Assembly: GCF_947628055.1 (NCBI RefSeq)
Contig: NZ_CANQYJ010000010.1
Span: forward strand, 1-36,788
Source: an uncultured Rikenella sp.
GTDB lineage: Bacteria > Bacteroidota > Bacteroidia > Bacteroidales > Rikenellaceae
Direction: 5' to 3'
DNA length: 36,788 nt
Part shown: positions 1 through 8,201 of the stretch, piece by piece
Numbering within the stretch: the first letter of the stretch is position 1
How the letters are laid out: every line of letters starts with the position of its first letter
Translations under genes and position numbers: made by a program
The notes under the pieces: model-generated
The model's database searches: none
Seen by the model: the letters and a program-made list of their open reading frames with translations, nothing else
Told to the model about the DNA's origin: nothing

Positions 1-70
1 GCGGACGAGACTCGAACTCGCGACCCCCTGCGTGACAGGCAGGTATTCTAACCAGCTGAACTACCGCACC
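1..70 (-). tRNA. tRNA-Asp (GTC), 3' end cut by window edge
   Basis: Read on the minus strand, the segment folds as a tRNA: acceptor 5' strand GGTGCGG (70 to 64), a D-arm with GTTC/GAAT, a 5-bp anticodon stem CCTGC/GCAGG around the loop CTGTCAC, and a T-arm GCGAG-TTCGAGT-CTCGT. The anticodon is GTC, so the tRNA carries aspartate. Only four bases of the 3' acceptor strand (CCGC) are inside the window; three more should lie upstream of base 1. Confidence 0.93.
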
Positions 71-91
71 GGACTGCTCTCAATTGCGTTG

Positions 92-99
92 CAAAGTTA
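92..99 (-). promoter_or_regulatory. -7 promoter motif of tRNA-Asp
   Basis: On the minus strand the bases read TAACTTTG, matching the Bacteroidota sigma-ABfr -7 consensus TAnnTTTG. It lies 22 bases upstream of the tRNA 5' end, as expected for a tRNA promoter with a short leader. Confidence 0.6.
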
Positions 100-136
100 A
101 CCAATTCATCGGTTTCTGCAAACCCGGCTTGTCATT

Positions 137-682
137 TTACACCTCTTTTTTAAAAAATGAGAACTGTACACTCCCGTAACTTCTTCTCTCATAAAAATTT
201 GGATATTCGGAAAAATCCTTCTCCGCCGAATGTTCCAGTATAAATACTCCTCCGTCCCGCACGAATCCACCGCCGAATACCCATTCCGGCAAGGTCTCCA
301 CCCCCTCCATGGCATACGGCGGATCGGCGAAAACAATATCGAAACTCGCTGTTCCCGCCATACTTTTAAGGTACACGAAGGCATTGGTCTTCACACTCTG
401 TATCTGCCCGAATCCCAATTCCTTAGCCGTAGCGGCGATAAACCGCTGATGCAAAGGATTCATCTCCACCGACACCACCCGCCGTGCCCCGCGCGAAGCA
501 AATTCGTAACTGATCGACCCCGTTCCGGAAAACAGATCGAGCACTTCCACCTCCTCCAAATCATACTGGTTCTGCACCACATTGAAAAGATTTTCCTTGG
601 CGAAATCGGTCGTCGGCCGGGCCCTGAAATTACGCGGAGGGATGATCTGCCGACGTTTGCGGACACCTCCTACTATACGCAT
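137..682 (-). CDS. rsmD: 16S rRNA (guanine(966)-N2)-methyltransferase
   Basis: The 181-residue product has the layout of RsmD, which methylates G966 of 16S rRNA in the 30S subunit using S-adenosylmethionine. It opens with the family signature MRIVGG followed by a basic segment and RPTTD. The SAM-binding motif I is DLFSGTGS (about residues 49-56), and the catalytic N-methyltransferase motif IV is DPPY (about residues 119-122). Length is usual for the family. Its first codons overlap the 3' end of the upstream DUF3822 gene by 10 nt, so the two are probably translated from one message running leftward. Nothing looks damaged. Confidence 0.93.
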   Translation of the reverse strand: MRIVGGVRKRRQIIPPRNFRARPTTDFAKENLFNVVQNQYDLEEVEVLDLFSGTGSISYEFASRGARRVVSVEMNPLHQRFIAATAKELGFGQIQSVKTNAFVYLKSMAGTASFDIVFADPPYAMEGVETLPEWVFGGGFVRDGGVFILEHSAEKDFSEYPNFYERRSYGSVQFSFFKKEV

Positions 683-1413
683 AGCTCCCTGATTCGTTGA
701 TGGTTGTAAAACTTGATTTCGCGGGCCTCCACTTCGTTGAAATAGCGGATAAAAAATCCCCTTAACTGTTCCGCACCTTCACCGGTCAGAATGAGCCGGT
801 AGGAAGTGAACCCGTCATGTTTCACGAGTTTTTGGATATAGTAGAGCAACTCTTCCGGCGTATCGGCCCGCAGCGTTTCGGCCGCATAGAGCCCCGCATG
901 GCAAATCGTCAGGTGCACGAGCTCGCCGTCCAACACGGCGTGGACATGATTTGGCGGCGTAGCATCAATCTCCAGCAGCAAAGGATGATAAAACAGCGCC
1001 CCGGGGTACAGCTGCAACAGTCCCGCCACCAGTCCGGCGTCCGCCTGCCACACGGCAGCCGCCTGTCCGGACAACAGGTTGTTCGACAAAGTCGTCCTCC
1101 CCGGCACGTACATATTGGCCGCCGTAAGATATTGTTCCGCCCTTTCCGGTTCAAAGAGAGGCTGCGGCACCAACAGCACATGATCCGTCGAGCATCCCAC
1201 AAACACCCGGCTCAGGGGCGGGTCGGCAGCGGTCAGCATGGGTTCCCTTGCCAGAATGGAAGCCATATCGGCCTCCCGATAAGCCACCGAACGCAGAATC
1301 GCCTCTCCGCCCGTCCCCGGCGAGACGTCGAACACGACAAAAGAAAATCCATTCAGGCCGACCTGAATGGATAATTCCCTGTTTCTCAGATAATGCCGGG
1401 TGATTTCCTGCAT
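673..1413 (-). CDS. DUF3822 family protein
   Basis: The 246-residue product resembles the Bacteroidota-restricted DUF3822 family, an ASKHA/actin-fold-like group of unknown function that commonly sits next to rsmD. It begins with a beta-rich N-terminus (RELSIQVGLNGFSFVVFD), has no signal peptide or membrane segment, and has a repeated pattern of short hydrophobic strands consistent with two lobes. It overlaps rsmD by 10 nt downstream and lies 61 nt after the membrane-protein gene upstream, so the three probably form one leftward operon. The family call is from recognition of sequence pattern and context; the biochemical role is unknown. Confidence 0.75.
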   Translation of the reverse strand: MQEITRHYLRNRELSIQVGLNGFSFVVFDVSPGTGGEAILRSVAYREADMASILAREPMLTAADPPLSRVFVGCSTDHVLLVPQPLFEPERAEQYLTAANMYVPGRTTLSNNLLSGQAAAVWQADAGLVAGLLQLYPGALFYHPLLLEIDATPPNHVHAVLDGELVHLTICHAGLYAAETLRADTPEELLYYIQKLVKHDGFTSYRLILTGEGAEQLRGFFIRYFNEVEAREIKFYNHQRIRELCV

Positions 1414-1474
1414 CTTTCTCTATGCTATTCGATTGAGCGAGCACCCATGCACCCGCCTATGGCCATCCCCGAAA

Positions 1475-2104
1475 CTATTCCCAGTTCCCCGCTTCGTTGG
1501 TGGTAGCGGTCAGCGAACCCACCTTCAAACCGTCCGCCCGGTTCAAGGTTTTGACCTGGTAGTCGCGGAAGTTGATGAGTTCCTGTTTGTCCAAATCGCC
1601 CAAGAAAGTCGGATATTTGGCGAAAGCCTCGAAAACGGGCACCACCACTTTCGATTCGGTCTCGATCGAGGCGGTATCCATAACGAACTGCTGCAAACTC
1701 CCCGTAGCTTCCACCGAGCCCGGGATAAAGCGCAGGTTATTGATATCCCCCCCCAAGCTAATGAACTCGACGGTGTCCAACACCGCCACCTGGAATTTTT
1801 CACGGTGTACAAGGCCCTGTGCCACCGCCAGCGAGTCGTCTTCCGATCCGATCGCCCGTTCAAAAACCAACGAATCATTCTGAACGAAAGCGATCAGCGA
1901 GTCGAAATCCGGGGTGAATTTCATATATTTAGACCGGTAAGCCCGTTGCGCCGTCCGAATATCTTTGAGCCGTTCCACCACTGCCGCTTCGCGTTCTTTG
2001 CGGATGCGTTCAAACTCCAGCGGCGTATTGAACATCGAATAGAGCCACCACACCAACACCGCGATCACCGCCAGCAAAATGACTTGGAGAAGAATTTTTT
2101 TCAT
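1475..2104 (-). CDS. single-pass membrane protein of unknown function
   Basis: The 209-residue product starts with a basic MKK and one strong membrane segment (about residues 4-23), then a soluble domain that would lie in the periplasm. After the membrane helix comes a charged helix (about residues 28-55) ending in RTAQRAYRSKYMKFTPDFDSL, an arrangement reminiscent of pilin-like or pseudopilin N-terminal helices. There is no prepilin cleavage site. It is first in a probable operon with DUF3822 and rsmD. I do not recognise a characterised family. Confidence 0.7.
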   Translation of the reverse strand: MKKILLQVILLAVIAVLVWWLYSMFNTPLEFERIRKEREAAVVERLKDIRTAQRAYRSKYMKFTPDFDSLIAFVQNDSLVFERAIGSEDDSLAVAQGLVHREKFQVAVLDTVEFISLGGDINNLRFIPGSVEATGSLQQFVMDTASIETESKVVVPVFEAFAKYPTFLGDLDKQELINFRDYQVKTLNRADGLKVGSLTATTNEAGNWE

Positions 2105-2177
2105 CTTATGGTTTAAGTTTTTTAAGTTTGTTTACGGTTAGCAGCCGACAACCACCGCACGAAACACAAAAAAAGTC

Positions 2178-3617
2178 ATGTCTCTGAGCAGTCATATCGC
2201 GATTCAAATATACGGTAATTTTGCATTCGCACCAACTGAGGAACAAAAAAAATTGATCGACGCACTCGGAGAATATCTCGCTTCGGGCGACGAGAGCGCC
2301 GTTTTTCTGATCAACGGCTATGCAGGGACGGGGAAGACGACGGTCATCGGGGCGCTGGTGCGGACTTTGCGGCAGATGGAGATTCCGTGCGTGCTGATGG
2401 CCCCGACAGGGCGGGCGGCCAAGGTGATGAGCCGCTATGCCGGGGCGGAGGCCTACACGATCCACAAGACGATCTACCGCGAACGGACGGCGGGGGGAGC
2501 CGAGGGGGGGCATTTCGATCTGAATTTCAATAAATCGCACGACACCCTTTACATCATCGACGAAGCCTCGATGCTGACGGGGCGGGCTGCATTCGGCGGC
2601 GAAGGGGCGGTTTTCGGGACAGGCGACTTGATCGAGGACATGTTCGACTACATCCGCCTGGGACGGAACAACAAGGTGATTTTAGTGGGCGACCAGGCGC
2701 AGCTGCCGCCGGTGGGTTACGATCATTCGCCGGCGCTGGATCCGGCGTACATGGGCAAGTATGGTACGGTGTGGAATTTCACTCTTTCGGAGGTGGTGAG
2801 GCAGCAGGACGGGTCGGGGATTCTGCACAATGCCACGGAGATCCGGAGCCTGATCGAAGCGGGAGTCGCCGGGATTCCCCGATTCCGCACCGATTTTCCC
2901 GATATAAAAAGACTCGAAAGCAGCGAGCTGATCGACGAGATAGACAGCTGCTACGGACGGTACGGGCAGGCCGAAACGGCGATCGTCACGCGGTCGAACA
3001 AGCGGGCGAATCACTATAATCAGGGGGTGCGGCGGACGATACTGGACTACGACGAGGAGATCGGGTCGGGCGACATGTTGATGGTGGTCAAGAACAATTA
3101 CCACTATGTGGAGGGGGATCCGAACGCGCGGATGGATTTTATCGCGAACGGAGATATTGCGCGGGTTCACCGCATATACAAAACGCAGGAGAAGTACGGT
3201 TTCCGGTTCGCGTATGCAGAGCTGGAGTTCCCGGACTACGATGACTACCGTCTCGAATGCTGGCTGCTGTTGGACGTGTTGTACAGCGATGCGCCGTCGC
3301 TGAGCCGGGAGCAGCAGTCGAGGCTTTTTCTGGCGGTGGAGCAGGATTATGCGGAGATCACGCAGAAGGGAAAACGGTACAAGGCGGTCTTGGGCGACGA
3401 GTTTTTCTGTGCCTTGCAGGTGAAGTTCGCCTATGCGATCACGTGCCACAAGGCGCAAGGGGGGCAGTGGTCGGCGATTTTCTTGGATGTGATGCTGTTC
3501 GGCGAGGAGCCGATGACGCTCGAGCTGCTGCGGTGGCTCTACACGGCGGTGACGCGGGCTACGGAACGGCTCTACTTGGTCAATTACGACGACCGTTTCT
3601 TCGTGGAAAACGAGTAA
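2178..3617 (+). CDS. RecD-like superfamily 1 helicase (AAA family ATPase)
   Basis: The 479-residue product is a stand-alone superfamily 1B DNA helicase related to RecD/RecD2. Walker A is GYAGTGKT (residues 47-54), Walker B is the segment IIDEASM, motif III is VGDQAQLPP, and the C-terminal UvrD_C_2 part carries ITCHKAQGGQW and the terminal LYTAVTRA motif. There is no RecB/RecC neighbour, so it is not a classical RecBCD subunit; small RecD-like helicases of this size are common as single genes in Bacteroidota. The start at 2178 keeps the N-terminal segment before APTEEQKKL that homologues share. It runs opposite to the operon on its left. Confidence 0.88.
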   Translation: MSLSSHIAIQIYGNFAFAPTEEQKKLIDALGEYLASGDESAVFLINGYAGTGKTTVIGALVRTLRQMEIPCVLMAPTGRAAKVMSRYAGAEAYTIHKTIYRERTAGGAEGGHFDLNFNKSHDTLYIIDEASMLTGRAAFGGEGAVFGTGDLIEDMFDYIRLGRNNKVILVGDQAQLPPVGYDHSPALDPAYMGKYGTVWNFTLSEVVRQQDGSGILHNATEIRSLIEAGVAGIPRFRTDFPDIKRLESSELIDEIDSCYGRYGQAETAIVTRSNKRANHYNQGVRRTILDYDEEIGSGDMLMVVKNNYHYVEGDPNARMDFIANGDIARVHRIYKTQEKYGFRFAYAELEFPDYDDYRLECWLLLDVLYSDAPSLSREQQSRLFLAVEQDYAEITQKGKRYKAVLGDEFFCALQVKFAYAITCHKAQGGQWSAIFLDVMLFGEEPMTLELLRWLYTAVTRATERLYLVNYDDRFFVENE

Positions 3618-3780
3618 TGCCGGCTTTTATATATTTTTCAGGCTTTGCACTGTTTTCACGACAGCGGCACCGGGGCGTCCTGCCGCCGTCAGGCCGGAGC
3701 CAGAGCGAGGACTGAGGTAGAGCGGCCTACAAACGGATTGAGTGCCTATTCGCTCGAAACCAGAAAGCCCCCTCTCCCCA

Positions 3781-3828
3781 AAAAAAGACGCCGGCTGCAT
3801 CTTTTACAGTAAGATGCAGCCGACGTCC
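3781..3828 (-). terminator. intrinsic terminator of rplS
   Basis: A 17-bp stem (3788-3804 with 3812-3828, one G-T pair) with a 7-nt loop is followed on the minus strand by a run of seven T (3787-3781). It lies just past the rplS stop codon and is a textbook rho-independent terminator for leftward transcription. Confidence 0.9.
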
Positions 3829-3854
3829 TCTATGCGATCAGGTATATCGAAACC

Positions 3855-4214
3855 CTACTTGACCATCTTCTTTTCCTTGATCCGGGCCTTCTTACCCGTC
3901 AGATTGCGCAGATAGAAAATACGCGCCCTGCGCACCACCCCGACCTTATTGAGTTCGATCTTGTCGATCGTCGGCGAGTTGACCGGGAAGATACGTTCCA
4001 CACCGATCCCGTCCGAAATCTTGCGAACGGTGAACGTTTCGGTCGCCCCCGCCCCGCGTCGCTGAAGCACCACGCCGCGGAAATTCTGCAGCCGTTCCTT
4101 ATTCCCTTCACGGATTTTGATGGTTACGGTGATGGTATCACCCGCCTTGAAATTAGGGACTTCGGCAGTCTCCTGTTTGAAAGCCTCCTGGGCTACTGCA
4201 ATCAGATTGTTCAT
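3855..4214 (-). CDS. rplS: 50S ribosomal protein L19
   Basis: The product is ribosomal protein L19, at the 30S-50S interface of the large subunit. Conserved blocks visible are FKAGDTI(TV), ENFRG-type [31 protein letters not shown] and the tail KARIKEKK. A longer open frame extends to 4298, but starting at the ATG at 4214 gives 119 residues, the usual L19 length, and leaves out an unrelated 28-residue extension. The gene is monocistronic: a strong promoter lies about 150 bases upstream and an intrinsic terminator immediately downstream. The leader of about 145 nt contains a small CCTGC/GCAGG hairpin (4349-4364). Confidence 0.95.
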   Translation of the reverse strand: MNNLIAVAQEAFKQETAEVPNFKAGDTITVTIKIREGNKERLQNFRGVVLQRRGAGATETFTVRKISDGIGVERIFPVNSPTIDKIELNKVGVVRRARIFYLRNLTGKKARIKEKKMVK

Positions 4215-4365
4215 TTTGCTGAAACTGAATCTAAAAGGGGTTAACATGCGGAATGTAACGGTTCCGTTCAGGCGCGCATCCTCCCGAAAGAGAAACAAAC
4301 CGGGCCACTGCCCTGTTATCCCGAAATGCCGCCCGCCGTAAGAGATTCCTGCACAAAAGCAGGTG

Positions 4366-4397
4366 CAAAAGTAACGATAAAATCACAAGCAGCAAAA
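4366..4397 (-). promoter_or_regulatory. rplS promoter, -33 and -7 elements
   Basis: On the minus strand TTTTG (4397-4393) is followed after a 19-base spacer by TACTTTTG (4373-4366). Both elements and the spacing match the Bacteroidota sigma-ABfr promoter consensus, making this the best-formed promoter in the window. Confidence 0.75.
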
Positions 4398-4472
4398 TAT
4401 TTTGTGAGTAAATTTGCAGAAACCGAACCGCAACCGGTCATCCCGACCGGTTCGATTTCGTCCGGTTTTTAT

Positions 4473-4480
4473 TATTTTTG
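4473..4480 (+). promoter_or_regulatory. -7 promoter motif of surE
   Basis: TATTTTTG matches TAnnTTTG and sits 27 bases before the surE ATG at 4508. It covers the alternative TTG at 4478, which argues against that codon being the start. Confidence 0.6.
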
Positions 4481-4507
4481 CAAATTCAAACGCCAAACGA
4501 CACGCTC

Positions 4508-5296
4508 ATGACGGCATCCGGAAGACCCCTTATATTCGTGACCAACGACGACGGCGTACAGGCCGCCGGCATCGCAGCACTCATCAGACTGGCAGCCGAA
4601 TTCGGCGATGTGGCGGCCGTGGCCCCGAACGAGAGCTATTCCGGCATGTCGCACTCCATTACGATGCACCGGCCGCTGTTCGTCAGCGCCGTGAGCCGCA
4701 AACCGGGATTAGAAATCTATTCTTGTACGGGGACGCCGGTGGACTGTGTAAAAATCGGGTTCGACGAAATCCTCAAAGAGCGCATTCCCGATCTGGTGCT
4801 GTCGGGCATCAACCACGGTTCCAATGCCAATATCAGCGTGATTTATTCCGGCACGATGGGGGCGGCGACCGAGGCGGCGCTGTACGGGATTCCGTCCGTC
4901 GGCTTTTCGCTGACCGACCACTCCCCGGCGGCTGATTTCACGGCCTCGGTGCATTATGCGCGGAAGATCATCGCACAAGTGCTGGCCATGCCGGCGGAAC
5001 GGCGGGCGGGGCTGTGCCTCAACGTCAATATCCCGGACATTCCGCTGGCGGACATAAAAGGGATCCAAGTCTGCCGGCAGACCCGGGGAAACTGGCGCGA
5101 GGATTTCGTGCACCGCACCGACCCGCACAACCGCGATTACTACTGGATGTCGGGCCAGTTCTACAATTTCGAGCCCGAAGCCGAAGAGAGCGACGAATGG
5201 GCCTTACGACACGGGTACGTAGCCGTAGTGCCGGTACAGATGGACCTGACGGACTACCCGCGGCTGAACTTCTTGCGCGAACAGATCGGCGGCTGA
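4508..5296 (+). CDS. surE: 5'/3'-nucleotidase SurE
   Basis: The 262-residue product is SurE, a metal-dependent phosphatase that removes phosphate from nucleoside 5'- and 3'-monophosphates and is linked to stationary-phase survival. The metal-binding acidic pair is seen in VTNDDG (D14, D15). The active-site loop SYSGMSHSIT, the segment GTPVDCVKIG and SGINHGSN all match the family. The ATG at 4508 is preferred over an upstream TTG because the latter lies inside the promoter motif. It is followed by the separately promoted tag gene. Confidence 0.94.
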   Translation: MTASGRPLIFVTNDDGVQAAGIAALIRLAAEFGDVAAVAPNESYSGMSHSITMHRPLFVSAVSRKPGLEIYSCTGTPVDCVKIGFDEILKERIPDLVLSGINHGSNANISVIYSGTMGAATEAALYGIPSVGFSLTDHSPAADFTASVHYARKIIAQVLAMPAERRAGLCLNVNIPDIPLADIKGIQVCRQTRGNWREDFVHRTDPHNRDYYWMSGQFYNFEPEAEESDEWALRHGYVAVVPVQMDLTDYPRLNFLREQIGG

Positions 5297-5368
5297 TCTC
5301 TTACTCTGCCGCGCCGGACAGCGCATCCGGCCTCGTGAAGTCCGGTGCGGGGATACGCCGGTTTTGGC

Positions 5369-5376
5369 TATCTTTG
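5369..5376 (+). promoter_or_regulatory. -7 promoter motif of tag
   Basis: TATCTTTG matches TAnnTTTG, 25 bases upstream of the tag ATG at 5402. It likely drives tag and the overlapping thioesterase gene. Confidence 0.55.
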
Positions 5377-5401
5377 ACCCGTATTGCAAAATGTCGCGAA
5401 G

Positions 5402-5989
5402 ATGCAGGATATTATAAACGGGCGCTGCGGCTGGTGCGGAACCGACGAGTTGTATGTGACATACCACGACCGGGAGTGGGGGCGGCTGGCAACCGACGAC
5501 CGGACCCTGTTCGAGTTTCTCGTGCTGGAGAGCGCGCAAGCCGGACTGAGTTGGCTCACCATCCTCAGAAAGCGCGAAGGATACCGCCAAGCCTTTTGCG
5601 ATTTCGACCCTCAACGGGTCGCGGAAATGACCGACGACGATGTCGAGCGGTTGATGCAGTTCGACGGCATCGTGAAAAACCGCCTCAAAATCCGATCGGC
5701 GATCGCCAATGCCCGGCTGTTCCTCGCCATACAGCAAGAGTTCGGCAGCTTTTACGATTACACCCTGTCGTTTTTTCCCGACCGGAAACCGATCGTCAAC
5801 ACCTTCCGGTCGTTGAGCGAGATTCCGGCCTCCTCGCCCGAATCCGACGCCATGAGCCGGGATATGAAAAAGCGGGGATTCACATTTTTCGGGACGACGA
5901 TTTGCTATGCCCACCTGCAAGCTACGGGGTTTATCAACGATCACCTGGCGGACTGCAAGTGCCGAAAAGACAAACAACGACAGCCATGA
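5402..5989 (+). CDS. tag: DNA-3-methyladenine glycosylase I
   Basis: The 195-residue product is Tag, which excises 3-methyladenine from alkylated DNA in base excision repair. The N-terminal RCGWCGTD and YHDREWG carry the Cys and His of the structural zinc site, and the C-terminal NDHLADC supplies the second His and Cys. The core LFEFLVLESAQAGLSW is typical of the family. A TTG at 5384 would add six residues, but ATG at 5402 fits the promoter distance and family length. The stop overlaps the next start in an ATGA, so tag and the thioesterase gene are translationally coupled. Confidence 0.94.
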   Translation: MQDIINGRCGWCGTDELYVTYHDREWGRLATDDRTLFEFLVLESAQAGLSWLTILRKREGYRQAFCDFDPQRVAEMTDDDVERLMQFDGIVKNRLKIRSAIANARLFLAIQQEFGSFYDYTLSFFPDRKPIVNTFRSLSEIPASSPESDAMSRDMKKRGFTFFGTTICYAHLQATGFINDHLADCKCRKDKQRQP

Positions 5990-6393
5990 TAACACACGAC
6001 ACGCAATTCCGCGTTCCCTACGGCGACGTGGACCGCATGGGTTTCTTCTACCACTCCCATTACGTGGAGCTTTTCGACATGGGGCGCACCGAGCTGATGC
6101 GCAGCGTCGGCCTGTCGAACGCCGAGATCGAAGCCGGAGGCGTGATGCTGCCCGTATTGAAAGTCGAAGTGAACTACCGGAACCCCGCCTATTACGACGA
6201 CCTGCTGACCGTGCGCACGACCTTGCGCGAGATGCCGGGCGTGAAAATCAAATTCGAGTACGAAGTTTTCCGGGAAAACGGCGAACGGATCACCACCGGG
6301 GCGGTGACATTAGCTTTTATGCACGCCGATACGAAAACGGCCTGCCGGCCTCCGCGGACGCTGGTCGAAAAACTCGCTCCTTTTTTCAGCTGA
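5986..6393 (+). CDS. YbgC-type acyl-CoA thioesterase (hotdog fold)
   Basis: The 135-residue product belongs to the 4-hydroxybenzoyl-CoA thioesterase/YbgC hotdog family, which hydrolyses acyl-CoA thioesters in the cytoplasm. The family signature appears as VDRMGFFYHSHYVELFDMGR, where D16 is the presumed catalytic acid. The segments VEVNYRNPAYYDDLL and the terminal PPRTL also fit. The start ATG overlaps the tag stop. A much longer frame through this region (from 5014) is out of frame with surE and tag for most of its length and is not credible. Confidence 0.88.
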   Translation: MITHDTQFRVPYGDVDRMGFFYHSHYVELFDMGRTELMRSVGLSNAEIEAGGVMLPVLKVEVNYRNPAYYDDLLTVRTTLREMPGVKIKFEYEVFRENGERITTGAVTLAFMHADTKTACRPPRTLVEKLAPFFS

Positions 6394-6419
6394 ACGCACG
6401 CCGATTCGAGAAAAAGCAT

Positions 6420-6427
6420 TACCTTTG
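6420..6427 (+). promoter_or_regulatory. -7 promoter motif of guaB
   Basis: TACCTTTG matches TAnnTTTG and lies 26 bases ahead of the guaB ATG. Confidence 0.55.
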
Positions 6428-6453
6428 CTAAAATTTATTAACAGGTAGCCATT

Positions 6454-7926
6454 ATGTCGTTCATAGATGATAAAATCGTAGCCGAGGGCTTGACATTCGA
6501 TGACGTCCTCCTCGTTCCCGCCTATTCCGAAGTTCTGCCGCGCGAAGTGTCGGTAGCTTCGCGGTTTTCGCGTCACGTGCCGATCAACACGCCGATCGTG
6601 TCGGCGGCGATGGACACGGTGACCGAAGCGGAATTAGCGATTGCGATTGCCCGGGAGGGGGGGATCGGCGTGATTCACAAGAACATGTCGATCGAAGCGC
6701 AGGCGCACCAGGTGCGGAAGGTAAAGCGGGCGGAGAACGGGATGATCTACGACCCGATCACGATTACGGCACAAGGGACGGTGGGGGATGCCAAAGCCTT
6801 GATGCACGAAAACAAAATCGGGGGGATTCCGGTGATCGACGACAATCGCAAACTCATCGGGATTGTGACCAACCGCGACCTGCGGTTCCAAACGGACATT
6901 TCAAAACGGATTTCTGAAGTGATGACCAAAGACAACCTGGTCACCACGCATAATCCGGACCTGAACGAAGCGGCCAAAATCCTGCTCAACAACAAGATCG
7001 AAAAACTGCCGGTGGTGGATGCCGAGGGGAAGCTCGTGGGGCTCTTGACCTATAAGGACATTACGAAAGTCAAGGACAATCCGAATGCGGCAAAGGATTC
7101 CAAAGGACGGCTGCGCGTGGCGGCGGGCGTGGGGGTGACGCATGACACGATGGAACGCGTGGCAGCGCTTTATGATGCGGGGGCGGATGCCATCGTGATC
7201 GACACAGCGCACGGACATTCGCGCGGCGTGATCGAAAAACTCAAAGAAGTCAAGGCCAAATATCCGGACTTGGATGTGGTGGTGGGAAATATCGCGACGG
7301 CGGCGGCGGCCCGGATGCTGGTCGAAGCGGGGGCGGACGGAATCAAGGTGGGGATCGGGCCGGGGTCGATCTGCACGACGCGGATTATTGCCGGGGTCGG
7401 GGTGCCGCAGCTCAATGCGGTGTACGACGTGGCTTCGGCGCTCAAAGGGACGGGGGTGCCGGTGATTGCGGACGGGGGGATCCGCTACACGGGCGATGTG
7501 GTCAAGGCGATTGCCGCGGGGGCAGACTGCGTGATGGCCGGCTCGATGTTCGCAGGGGTCGAAGAGTCGCCGGGAGAGACGGTGATTTTCAACGGCCGGA
7601 AATTCAAGACTTACCGGGGGATGGGCTCGCTGGAAGCCATGCAGAAAGGGTCGAAAGACCGCTATTTCCAGGATGCGGAGGACGATGTCAAGAAGTTGGT
7701 GCCGGAGGGAATTGCGGCGCGGGTGCCGTATAAAGGACAATTAGCGGAGGTGATCTACCAGATCGTGGGTGGGTTGCGCGCGGGGATGGGATATTGCGGG
7801 GCGAAGGACATCGAGGCTCTGAAAGGGGCTAAATTTGTGCGCATTACGACCTCGGGAATGCAGGAAAGCCACCCGCACGACGTGACCATCACGCGCGAGG
7901 CTCCGAACTACAGCCGCCAAGACTAA
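6454..7926 (+). CDS. guaB: IMP dehydrogenase
   Basis: The 490-residue product is IMP dehydrogenase, which oxidises IMP to XMP with NAD+ in the committed step of guanine nucleotide synthesis. An N-terminal TIM-barrel part starts LTFDDVLLVPAYS. Two CBS domains follow (about residues 95-205), then the barrel resumes with the catalytic loop GPGSICTTR, where C307 forms the covalent intermediate. The flap region with YRGMGS and the C-terminal AGMGYCGA are intact. It has its own promoter and a strong terminator, so it is probably monocistronic. Confidence 0.97.
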   Translation: MSFIDDKIVAEGLTFDDVLLVPAYSEVLPREVSVASRFSRHVPINTPIVSAAMDTVTEAELAIAIAREGGIGVIHKNMSIEAQAHQVRKVKRAENGMIYDPITITAQGTVGDAKALMHENKIGGIPVIDDNRKLIGIVTNRDLRFQTDISKRISEVMTKDNLVTTHNPDLNEAAKILLNNKIEKLPVVDAEGKLVGLLTYKDITKVKDNPNAAKDSKGRLRVAAGVGVTHDTMERVAALYDAGADAIVIDTAHGHSRGVIEKLKEVKAKYPDLDVVVGNIATAAAARMLVEAGADGIKVGIGPGSICTTRIIAGVGVPQLNAVYDVASALKGTGVPVIADGGIRYTGDVVKAIAAGADCVMAGSMFAGVEESPGETVIFNGRKFKTYRGMGSLEAMQKGSKDRYFQDAEDDVKKLVPEGIAARVPYKGQLAEVIYQIVGGLRAGMGYCGAKDIEALKGAKFVRITTSGMQESHPHDVTITREAPNYSRQD

Positions 7927-7986
7927 ACGACGAGAGAGACACACACTGCCCTACTATCCTCTTATTTATTCATATCCTTTTTTTTC

Positions 7987-8019
7987 AGGCGTTTCCCGCA
8001 TTCGGGAGACGCCTTTTTT
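7987..8019 (+). terminator. intrinsic terminator of guaB
   Basis: A 12-bp stem (7987-7998 with 8003-8014, one G-T pair) with the 4-nt loop CATT is followed by six T. It lies 60 bases past the guaB stop. Confidence 0.88.
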
Positions 8020-8201
8020 CATACCCTGCGAATCGAATCCGGACATCCGCGAGCAGCATACGCTTTCGCGGCACCGCTACCGAAAGAGCCACACAAAAAA
8101 GCTATGGCACAGTATTTGAAACATATCCGGACATCCGCAGGCAGGACTGCAAACCACTTATAGCACAAAAATAAATCCGCAAAACACTAAAATCAAAAGC
8201 T

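Noticed and set aside
2214-2221. TAATTTTG as promoter of the helicase gene
   Set aside because: It lies inside the coding sequence, and the N-terminal residues before it match what helicase homologues carry.
5014-6393. A 459-codon open frame on the plus strand
   Set aside because: Most of it lies out of frame over surE and tag, with Arg/Pro-rich composition; only its last 135 codons, the thioesterase, are real.
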